DNA from: Gammaproteobacteria bacterium
GTDB lineage: Bacteria > Pseudomonadota > Gammaproteobacteria > Pseudomonadales > GM7GCV1
Reading direction: 5' to 3'
Length of the DNA: 5,248 bases
NCBI GenBank assembly: GCA_030830945.1
Contig: JAURLY010000262.1
Coordinates: 1-5,248 of the forward strand
Numbering within the stretch: position 1 is the stretch's first letter; every line of letters begins with the position of its first letter. The notes under the pieces were generated by a model. That model did not search any database and had not been told where the DNA came from. It was given only the letters and a program-made list of their open reading frames with translations. Made by a program: the position numbers and the translations under genes. Positions 1-5,248 of this stretch are shown in pieces.

Positions 1-612
1 ACAGTTCATACTATTAGCAGTAAACATACCGGAACAGCTGCCACAGGTTGGGCAGGCTGATCTTTCATACGAAGCAACTTTGTCGTCACTGGCTTGATCG
101 TCTGCGGCAATTACCATGGCATCTACCAGATCCAGTTTGTGATCGGCGAGCTTGGTTTTGCCAGCTTCCATCGGGCCACCTGAGACAAAGACAACGGGAA
201 TATTCAGTCGCATGGCTGCGATCAACATTCCTGGCGTGATTTTGTCGCAGTTTGAAATACAGACAATACCGTCCGCACAATGGGCATTGACCATGTATTC
301 GATGCTGTCAGCGATAATATCCCTACTAGGCAAGCTATAAAGCATACCGTCATGCCCCATAGCGATGCCGTCGTCTACGGCGATCGTGTTAAATTCCTTG
401 GCTACACCCCCTGCTGATTCAATTTCCCGAGCGACGAGCTGGCCCAGATCCTTGAGATGAACATGTCCCGGTACAAATTGGGTGAATGAATTGGCGACGG
501 CAATGATAGGCTTTTGGAAATCATCATCCTGCATGCCTGTCGCACGCCAGAGCGCACGGGCTCCAGCCATATTTCTTCCTTGGGTGCTGGTATAAGACCT
601 GTATTTAGGCAT
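1..612 (-). CDS. ilvD: Dihydroxy-acid dehydratase, N-terminal 204 residues (cut by window edge)
   Basis: IlvD dehydrates 2,3-dihydroxy-isovalerate and 2,3-dihydroxy-3-methylvalerate to the 2-keto acids that precede valine, leucine and isoleucine, in the cytoplasm. The product begins MPKYRSYTSTQGRNMAGARA, close to E. coli IlvD as I remember it. Visible family motifs are NSFTQFVPGHVHL (42-54), VDDGIAMGHDGM (79-90, with the metal-binding Asp at 81), NCDKITPG (121-128, cluster ligand C122 and K124, the lysine that is carbamylated in this family) and CPTCGSCSGM (187-196). I see no cysteine in the first 100 residues, as in the E. coli type. The family is about 615 residues, so two thirds lies to the left of the window. 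The frame is open to base 1 without a stop. The start at 612 fits the family N-terminus and has AGAGGA upstream. It lies 36 bases after argA, so cotranscription is likely but not proven. Confidence 0.97.
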   Translation of the reverse strand, partial: MPKYRSYTSTQGRNMAGARALWRATGMQDDDFQKPIIAVANSFTQFVPGHVHLKDLGQLVAREIESAGGVAKEFNTIAVDDGIAMGHDGMLYSLPSRDIIADSIEYMVNAHCADGIVCISNCDKITPGMLIAAMRLNIPVVFVSGGPMEAGKTKLADHKLDLVDAMVIAADDQASDDKVASYERSACPTCGSCSGMFTANSMNC

Positions 613-640
613 TATAAAATTCCTCTACGACTTATTAGAG
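613..640 (-). promoter_or_regulatory. ilvD ribosome binding site inside a small hairpin
   Basis: Read on the minus strand, AGAGGA (621-626) lies 8 bases before the ilvD ATG, a good Shine-Dalgarno position. The same bases form the 3' arm of a perfect 5-bp inverted repeat, CTCTA (636-640) and TAGAG (623-627), with an 8-base loop. The hairpin would partly cover the ribosome binding site. The site itself is clear, but the stem is short and its effect is inference. Confidence 0.55.
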
Positions 641-648
641 TTTGGTGT

Positions 649-1950
649 TTAAGCGCTTAGTTCTTTGATGAGAACTTTGGGTTTTCTTTGTGAGTTGTAC
701 TGGGCTCGCCGGGCATTCGGTAGTGCATCCGCATTGGTCTCAATAAAACCGCGTTCAATAAACCAATGGGTAGCCTGGGTTGAAAGTACAAAAATTTTTT
801 GAGTACCTTGCTCCCTGGCCTTCTTAATTTGATGGTCGAGAAGTTTTTGCGCATAGCCGCGACCCTGAAATTCGGGTTGAACAGCAACACAGGCGATTTC
901 TGAGGCTGTTTCATCAAGACGATGCAGTGCGGCACAGCCTACGGCGGTACCGTCAATTTCCATCACTAGAAAATTTTCTATTTGTTCTTCCAGCAGTTCA
1001 CGCGTTCGTTGAACAAGTGCTCCTGCGTCTTGCATAGGCTGGATTAGTTCAAGGATAGAGCCGACATCACTCGCTGTTGCTGGGCGGAGGACTGCAGAAT
1101 CAACCTTGCTAATTAGAAGCCCGGAACCATCATGGGTAAATAATTCTTTTAACAATGCCCCGTTCTGCTCATAGCTAACAAGATGTGAGCGCTCAATACC
1201 TTGATCAACTGCTTCTGCCAGAGCGTCTGCCAAACCAGCCTCTTCCATGTTGGCATTACCAAATGCGTGGGCAAGTTTGGGACGAACCTCGGAAGACTTG
1301 AGCATGGGCGTAAGTGTTTCTTCGCTCATAAACCCGATTACTTTATCGGCTTTAAGCGCTGTCGCAATGCTCAGGGTGCACTCGTTAAGAGACAGATTAA
1401 AAACTTCACCGGTTGATGAGTATCCGAGAGTATTGCAAATAACAGCTGCGCCGGTATGAAGAGCCGCGAGAATTGCCTTGCTATCTATCTGACGAACCAA
1501 GCCAGTGTATTGGTAGTCCACACCGTTACGCACACCCAGTGGTTTGGCATAGATAAAGTTTCCAGAAAGGGTTTTCAGATTGAGCTGATACATTGGGGAG
1601 TCAACCAGACCTGCTGACATGGCACTTTCCAATTCTGTTCTTGTGCCATTTGATGCGGAAATAATATGTGGCATGGCATCTGCGGAAGATACGCGTATCC
1701 CGGATTCAATGGGCGCCTCGACACCTGCTTTTTCCAGTGCGCGGGTAATTTGAATACGGGCGCCCTGGACAATAACCAGCTTGGCTCCAAGGCTTTGTAG
1801 CATGGCTAGGTCATGCACTAAATTAATAAAATTTGGGTGCTCAACAGCCTCGCCCGGAAGGGCGATAACAAAAGTGGCTTCGCGGTGCTTCCTGATATAG
1901 GGAGCAGACAATCGAAACCAGTTGATAAAACTTTCTGGTACCTGATGCAT
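649..1950 (-). CDS. argA: Amino-acid N-acetyltransferase (N-acetylglutamate synthase)
   Basis: ArgA transfers acetyl from acetyl-CoA to the amino group of glutamate, the first step of ornithine/arginine synthesis, in the cytoplasm. The 433 residues match the classical bacterial enzyme (E. coli about 443). Residues 1 to about 285 are the amino-acid-kinase-like domain: YIRKHREATFVIALPGEAVE (18-37), VQGARIQI (61-68), SGNFIYAKPLGVRNGVDYQY (129-148) and TGEVFNLS (180-187). In this family that domain binds arginine for feedback inhibition. Residues from about 286 to 433 are a GNAT acetyltransferase domain with the acetyl-CoA loop QGRGYA (362-367), the HWFIERGF stretch (395-402) and the C-terminal YNSQRKPKVL (418-427). 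The ATG at 1948-1950 fits the Pseudomonas-like N-terminus and has a modest AAGG about 6 bases upstream. It follows argE by 97 bases and precedes ilvD by 36. Confidence 0.96.
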   Translation of the reverse strand: MHQVPESFINWFRLSAPYIRKHREATFVIALPGEAVEHPNFINLVHDLAMLQSLGAKLVIVQGARIQITRALEKAGVEAPIESGIRVSSADAMPHIISASNGTRTELESAMSAGLVDSPMYQLNLKTLSGNFIYAKPLGVRNGVDYQYTGLVRQIDSKAILAALHTGAAVICNTLGYSSTGEVFNLSLNECTLSIATALKADKVIGFMSEETLTPMLKSSEVRPKLAHAFGNANMEEAGLADALAEAVDQGIERSHLVSYEQNGALLKELFTHDGSGLLISKVDSAVLRPATASDVGSILELIQPMQDAGALVQRTRELLEEQIENFLVMEIDGTAVGCAALHRLDETASEIACVAVQPEFQGRGYAQKLLDHQIKKAREQGTQKIFVLSTQATHWFIERGFIETNADALPNARRAQYNSQRKPKVLIKELSA

Positions 1951-1991
1951 GATGCCTTGTCTTAATGGCTCGCCGCTTGCGAGGCTGCGAC

Positions 1992-2028
1992 ATTGTACTT
2001 GATCTGGGCAGGGTAGCTAAGTAGCTAA
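1992..2028 (-). promoter_or_regulatory. Possible argA promoter with tandem octamer over the -35 region
   Basis: In the 97-base gap after argE the minus strand reads TACAAT (1992-1997), five of six matches to the sigma-70 -10 consensus and about 40 bases before the argA start. The -35 position at 17-base spacing falls on TTAGCT, a poor match. That hexamer is the start of the second copy of an exact tandem octamer, TTAGCTAC twice. The gap also leaves room for read-through from argE. This is a by-eye call and an unlinked coincidence is possible. Confidence 0.3.
2013..2028. repeat. Tandem octamer GTAGCTAA x2 between argE and argA
   Basis: Two exact, directly adjacent copies of GTAGCTAA (plus strand) occupy 2013-2020 and 2021-2028. 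Each contains the palindrome TAGCTA, so the palindrome centres are 8 bases apart. The repeat is certain; any function as a protein-binding site is inference from its place upstream of argA. Confidence 0.8.
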
Positions 2029-2047
2029 ACGCAGGTGTTTTTCTCAA

Positions 2048-3196
2048 TTAGAGGCAATAATGCTCTATAAACTGACGATAAATGCGTGTGCCCGGCTCAA
2101 TTTGGTTATCTGGAAGAAATTCGTTGGCTTGATGGGCCTGGTCAATGCTTCCTGGCCCCAGGATAATCGTTTTCTTGCCCAGCGCTTTAAAAAAGGGCGC
2201 TTCGGTTGCAAAAGCGACAGATTTGGCTTCTTCGCCAGAAAACATAGAGGCTTGTTTAACCAAATCTGAATCTTCAGGTTCCTCAAATGCCTCTACTCCA
2301 CCAAACAGAATTTCTTGATCAATGTCGACGCCTCGACGGTCAGCAATGGGTTCAAGCAGTGCCGTTATATCATTGCGTAGTTCATCAATGGCCATGCCTG
2401 GAAGAGGGCGTAAATCAAATTGAAGCTCGCACTTGCCGCAAATACGATTGGGGTTATCACCACCATGTATACATCCAAAATTCATGGTTGGTACGGCAAT
2501 GGTAAAACCGTCATTGCGATAAGTTGACTGAAGCTTACTGCGAAACTCCTGCAGTGCTGACAGCACTTCAATCATGGCCTCCAGTGCGCTGTTACCTAGA
2601 TCTGGATTTGAGGAATGCCCTGATCGCCCAGTTACCCTTATGGCCTGCATGCTTATGCCTTTGTGCATACGAATAGGCTTGAGATCAGTAGGCTCTCCAA
2701 TAATTACGGCCTCTCCCTGGCTGAGACCAGACTCGGCAAGGAATCGCGCTCCGGACATTGTGGATTCTTCGTCAGCGGTTGCGATTAGCGTTAAGGGCGC
2801 ACGTAGTTTGGATAGTTCTATTTGCTGAATGGCTTCCAGTGCGACAGCGAAAAAACCTTTCATATCTGTACTGCCGAGGCCGTAAAAACCATTTTCCTTG
2901 TGTGTGCACTGCAATGGATCGGAAAGCCACTGAAAGTCATCATAGGGAACGGTGTCAGAGTGTCCCGACAAAATCAGGCCACCCGTGCCCGAACCTATGG
3001 TGGCAATCAAATTGTGCTTTCCGTCGATGCCCACTGATTCAACTTTAGTTTTAAACCCAAGCTGATCCAGCCAATCGCCGAGTAAATTGATCATGCCAAT
3101 ATTGCTCATGTCATGTGCTGGATTGACTGAGCTAACCGAAGCGGCGGCAATTAGTTGGCCGAGGTTTTCCTTAAAGGTGGAAAGTTTGCTGTTCAT
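2048..3196 (-). CDS. argE: Acetylornithine deacetylase, M20 metallopeptidase family
   Basis: ArgE hydrolyses N2-acetyl-L-ornithine to ornithine and acetate in the cytoplasm, completing the acetylated branch of arginine synthesis that ArgA opens. The 382 residues are the normal family length (E. coli 383). All di-zinc site residues are visible: SGHSDTVPYD (77-86, H79), GSTDMKG (108-114, bridging D111), ATADEEST (139-146, general base E143 and ligand E144), IGEPTD (166-171, E168) and DQAHQANE (352-359, H355). HKGISMQAIRVTGRSGHSSN (178-197) opens the dimerisation domain typical of M20 enzymes. The start at 3196 aligns with the E. coli N-terminus, but I see no clear Shine-Dalgarno before it. It is divergent from the secretion ATPase gene across 51 bases and heads the argE-argA-ilvD run. 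The Glu/His set is intact, so it should be active. Confidence 0.97.
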   Translation of the reverse strand: MNSKLSTFKENLGQLIAAASVSSVNPAHDMSNIGMINLLGDWLDQLGFKTKVESVGIDGKHNLIATIGSGTGGLILSGHSDTVPYDDFQWLSDPLQCTHKENGFYGLGSTDMKGFFAVALEAIQQIELSKLRAPLTLIATADEESTMSGARFLAESGLSQGEAVIIGEPTDLKPIRMHKGISMQAIRVTGRSGHSSNPDLGNSALEAMIEVLSALQEFRSKLQSTYRNDGFTIAVPTMNFGCIHGGDNPNRICGKCELQFDLRPLPGMAIDELRNDITALLEPIADRRGVDIDQEILFGGVEAFEEPEDSDLVKQASMFSGEEAKSVAFATEAPFFKALGKKTIILGPGSIDQAHQANEFLPDNQIEPGTRIYRQFIEHYCL

Positions 3197-3247
3197 GCCG
3201 CTACTTTATAGTTGCGCGATATTGAATGACAGAGGTATCGAGGATAG
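3197..3247. promoter_or_regulatory. Divergent promoter region between argE and the ATPase gene
   Basis: This 51-base gap must serve both directions unless promoters lie inside the genes. On the minus strand TATAAA (3205-3210) with CTGTCA 16 bases upstream (3227-3232) is a fair sigma-70 match for argE. On the plus strand TATAGT (3207-3212) is a fair -10 for the ATPase gene, with only a weak -35 inside argE. The two -10 hexamers overlap by four bases. I see no full ArgR-type palindrome here. All promoter calls are by eye. Confidence 0.4.
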
Positions 3248-5050
3248 ATGGCATCCGTGTCAAGACTAAGTACAATGCACGAATACAAAGTTTCGGGGCT
3301 AAAAATGCCGCCTACTCAACGCGTAAAATCGATAACGACCATTGCCCAGGCACTGTTTGATGATGGTTTAATCAATGAGTCTGATATGCAGCGGGCAAAA
3401 AAAGCCCCGCTGGGAAATCATCCCATCAGCTCAATTGTTGCGCTTGGCATTGCCGACCAAACAAATGGTGGACGCGCCTTAACGGGTGAGGTTCTGGGCG
3501 AATGGTGGGCAAAAGAAATCGACGCCGAATATTTTTCGGTGAATCCGCTCAAAGTTGATGTGCAGGCAGTTACCAAAGTCATGAGCTTTAATTATGCCAA
3601 GATGCACAAACTTCTTCCGGTAGAAGTTCGAGCCGATGAGGTAGTCATAGGTGCGGCTGATCCACACAGTGATTCCTGGCAGGCAGCAGTAGAGCAAAGT
3701 ACGGGTAAAAAGATTCGCACGGTTTTTGTCCGCCCTGATTTAATCGAAAAATATATTGTTGAATTTTACTCCATCGCCAGATCAGTGATGGGGGCAGGTA
3801 ATAAAGACAACGGTGGTTCCCAGTTAACCAATTTTGAACAACTGCTTGAAATCAAGGGCGACAAAGACGCCTCCGCAGAGGACAAGCATGTCGTCAACAT
3901 TGTGGACTGGTTGCTGCAATATGCTTTTGACCAGCGTGCCAGCGATATTCACCTGGAGCCTCGCCGTGAAGAGGGAAATGTTCGTTTTCGTATTGATGGC
4001 GTGTTGCACGAAGTTTATGAAATGCCGCGCAATGTATCTAATGCGGTAACTGCCAGACTAAAAGTGCTGGGTCGAATGGATGTGGCCGAAAAGCGGCGAC
4101 CTCAGGACGGGCGAATTAAAACCAAAACACCTCAGGGCAAAGAAGTGGAGCTTCGACTTTCCACGCTACCCACTGCTTTTGGTGAAAAAATGGTGATGCG
4201 CATATTCGACCCCGATGTGCTTTTGCGTACTTTCCAGAAGATGGGACTGGAAGATAAAGACCTGGCTATTTGGAACGGCCTCACGCACCGCAGCTCGGGA
4301 ATTGTTTTAGTAACTGGGCCAACGGGCTCAGGTAAAACTACTACGCTCTACACCACGTTGCGTGAGCTGGCGACCAGCGAAGTGAATGTATCAACGCTGG
4401 AAGATCCGATTGAAATGGTTGTTGATGCGTTCAACCAAACCCAGGTGCAATCACAGATCAACATGGGTTTTGCCGAAGGTATACGTACCCTGCTTCGCCA
4501 GGACCCGGATATCATCATGGTGGGCGAGATACGAGACCGGGAAACAGCCGAAATGGCTGTTCAGGCAGCATTAACCGGCCACCTGGTGCTAACTACCCTC
4601 CACACTAACGATGCGCCTACGGCGATTACACGTTTGCTCGATCTGGGGCTGCCGGCACATCTAATTAGAGTAACCCTGAACGGTGTCATGGCCCAGCGTC
4701 TAGTGCGCACACTTTGCCCCAATTGTAAGGAGAAGGCCGACGTGGACGAGCGGGCCTGGAAAACCTTGGTTGATCCGTTTAAAAATGATCCACCAAAGCA
4801 CATTTACCAGCCAGTGGGCTGTCTGGAGTGCCGAAATACTGGTTTTATGGGTCGCGAAGGCATTTACGAGATTCTGGAGCCTTCCAGCAAACTACGTCAG
4901 TTGATCAGCGAACAGACTGACCTGGATATGATCCGAAAGCAAGCGCTCAAAGATGGCAGCCTGACGCTTAGATTGGCCGGGGCCAAAAAAGTAGCTGCCG
5001 GAAAAACCACGATCGAAGAAGTTTTGCGCGTTACCCCTATCAACGAATAA
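3248..5050 (+). CDS. GspE/PulE-family secretion or pilus assembly ATPase
   Basis: This is a hexameric motor ATPase of the type II secretion / type IV pilus family, acting at the cytoplasmic face of the inner membrane; its partner machine is not visible here. Residues 28-170 are the N-terminal domain, with two degenerate MshEN-like repeats followed by a GspE-type N domain. The core runs from about 210 to 490: SDIHLEP (232-238), VRFRIDG (245-251), Walker A GPTGSGKTT (357-365), Asp box STLEDPIE (382-389), Walker B DPDIIMVGEIRD (419-430, catalytic E427) and His box TGHLVLTTLHTN (443-454). A zinc tetracysteine follows: C490, C493, C525, C528. The 600 residues suit the family. GAGG is only 4 bases before the ATG at 3248; starts at 3275 or 3305 (581 residues, GGGG upstream) are possible. 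The His-box and C-terminal core look more GspE-like than PilB-like, but the pathway cannot be assigned, so no symbol is given. Confidence 0.92.
   Translation: MASVSRLSTMHEYKVSGLKMPPTQRVKSITTIAQALFDDGLINESDMQRAKKAPLGNHPISSIVALGIADQTNGGRALTGEVLGEWWAKEIDAEYFSVNPLKVDVQAVTKVMSFNYAKMHKLLPVEVRADEVVIGAADPHSDSWQAAVEQSTGKKIRTVFVRPDLIEKYIVEFYSIARSVMGAGNKDNGGSQLTNFEQLLEIKGDKDASAEDKHVVNIVDWLLQYAFDQRASDIHLEPRREEGNVRFRIDGVLHEVYEMPRNVSNAVTARLKVLGRMDVAEKRRPQDGRIKTKTPQGKEVELRLSTLPTAFGEKMVMRIFDPDVLLRTFQKMGLEDKDLAIWNGLTHRSSGIVLVTGPTGSGKTTTLYTTLRELATSEVNVSTLEDPIEMVVDAFNQTQVQSQINMGFAEGIRTLLRQDPDIIMVGEIRDRETAEMAVQAALTGHLVLTTLHTNDAPTAITRLLDLGLPAHLIRVTLNGVMAQRLVRTLCPNCKEKADVDERAWKTLVDPFKNDPPKHIYQPVGCLECRNTGFMGREGIYEILEPSSKLRQLISEQTDLDMIRKQALKDGSLTLRLAGAKKVAAGKTTIEEVLRVTPINE
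3389..3412 (+). repeat. Inverted repeat flanking an A7 tract inside the ATPase gene
   Basis: CAGCGGGC (3389-3396) and GCCCCGCTG (3404-3412) pair with one bulged C, with a loop of seven A residues (3397-3403). It lies in coding sequence for residues 48-55. In the reading frame the tract is A AAA AAA, a sequence type prone to polymerase or ribosome slippage. The frame continues cleanly past it, so no frameshift is needed for the full protein. Confidence 0.6.
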
Positions 5051-5059
5051 ACCTTTTCT

Positions 5060-5070
5060 GGAAGATATTT
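5060..5070 (+). promoter_or_regulatory. Ribosome binding site of the aminotransferase gene
   Basis: GGAAG (5060-5064) lies 6 bases before the ATG at 5071, which supports that start. It sits in the 20-base gap after the ATPase stop codon. No terminator hairpin is visible there, so read-through from the ATPase gene is expected. Confidence 0.6.
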
Positions 5071-5248
5071 ATGCTAGATCGCCTGCAACAGCAGCCCGAC
5101 GACCCCATCATTGAACTATTGATGAAAGCCAAGGCAGATACCTCGCCTAATGTGGTCGATTTAAGTGCCGGTGTTTTTAAGGATGAAGAGGGTAATACCC
5201 CAATTCTGGACGCGGTTCGCGAGGCTGAACCCAGAAGGCTGCAAAGTG
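5071..5248 (+). CDS. Class I aromatic/aspartate-type aminotransferase, N-terminal 59 residues (cut by window edge)
   Basis: The product would be a PLP-dependent cytoplasmic aminotransferase of the AspC/TyrB class, exchanging amino groups between aspartate or aromatic amino acids and 2-oxoglutarate. The visible N-terminus has the family pattern: a short arm with DDPIIEL (10-16), then VVDLSAGVFKDEEGNTPILD (28-47), the equivalent of the conserved VxLGVGVYxDExGxxPxL segment, and AVREAE (48-53). The family is about 395-400 residues, so the PLP lysine and the residues that separate aspartate from aromatic preference lie beyond the window; I therefore give no symbol. The frame is open to the last base. 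The start is supported by GGAAG 6 bases upstream. It begins 20 bases after the ATPase gene on the same strand, so the two may share a transcript although their functions look unrelated. Confidence 0.85.
   Translation, partial: MLDRLQQQPDDPIIELLMKAKADTSPNVVDLSAGVFKDEEGNTPILDAVREAEPRRLQS

Noticed and set aside
48..340. Short plus-strand and minus-strand open frames in the first 340 bases
   Set aside because: This stretch encodes conserved IlvD motifs on the minus strand in another frame, so the small frames are shadows.
789..802. A/T tract inside argA as a bent-DNA or slippage site
   Set aside because: It encodes the normal Lys-Ile-Phe-Val strand of the GNAT domain and the reading frame is unbroken.
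1967..1985. Hairpin GGCTCGC / GCGAGGC in the argE-argA gap as a terminator
   Set aside because: It pairs over 7 bases with one mismatch and has no T-run following on either strand, so it does not look like an intrinsic terminator.
2027..2042. AAAC / GTTT inverted repeat followed by T residues after argE
   Set aside because: The stem is only 4 bases and AT-rich, and the T-run is on the strand opposite to argE, where it would terminate nothing visible.
2758..3048. Plus-strand open frame opposite argE
   Set aside because: It lies wholly antisense to a full-length, motif-complete argE, has no recognisable domain, and is best explained as a shadow of that gene.
3197..3247. ArgR operator (ARG box) in front of argE
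   Set aside because: Only a half-site-like ATTGAAT is present; the second arm of the 18-base palindrome is missing. The argE-argA gap also lacks a match.
1..5248. Mobile element, CRISPR, toxin-antitoxin or defence system
   Set aside because: No integrase, transposase, spaced repeats, tRNA-associated direct repeats or recognisable defence domains were seen. All sizeable frames are accounted for by housekeeping-type genes and the ATPase.

Overview
This is an ordinary chromosomal segment, most likely from a gammaproteobacterium. The ArgA sequence reads like the classical AAK+GNAT enzyme of Pseudomonas and its marine relatives. ArgE is the M20-family enzyme of the E. coli type, and IlvD matches the long E. 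coli-type dehydratase almost residue for residue where visible. Base composition looks balanced, and I see no rRNA, tRNA, insertion sequence, CRISPR array or phage gene. Genes fill the window almost completely. The longest gap is 97 bases, so no stretch over 300 bases lacks a gene.

The left three fifths is transcribed leftwards (minus strand) in the order argE, argA, ilvD. argE (2048-3196) encodes acetylornithine deacetylase and argA (649-1950) encodes N-acetylglutamate synthase. ilvD runs off the left edge and only its first 204 codons (1-612) are present. ArgA adds the acetyl group that opens ornithine/arginine synthesis, and ArgE removes it to release ornithine. IlvD belongs to valine/isoleucine/leucine synthesis and follows argA after only 36 bases, so amino-acid anabolism appears grouped here.

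The right two fifths is transcribed rightwards from a 51-base divergent gap. It starts with a complete GspE/PulE-family secretion or pilus assembly ATPase (3248-5050) with intact nucleotide-binding motifs and a zinc tetracysteine. Twenty bases later comes the N-terminus of a class I aromatic/aspartate-type aminotransferase (5071-5248, cut by the window edge). No other secretion or pilus gene is visible, so the ATPase looks solitary at this locus. Its N-terminal domain looks like a degenerate relative of the cyclic-di-GMP-binding MshEN domain.

I did not find a convincing new system. The points most worth a second look are the isolated ATPase, a tandem octamer over a possible argA promoter, overlapping divergent -10 elements between argE and the ATPase gene, and a small hairpin over the ilvD ribosome binding site. 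The regulatory calls are by eye and are low confidence.
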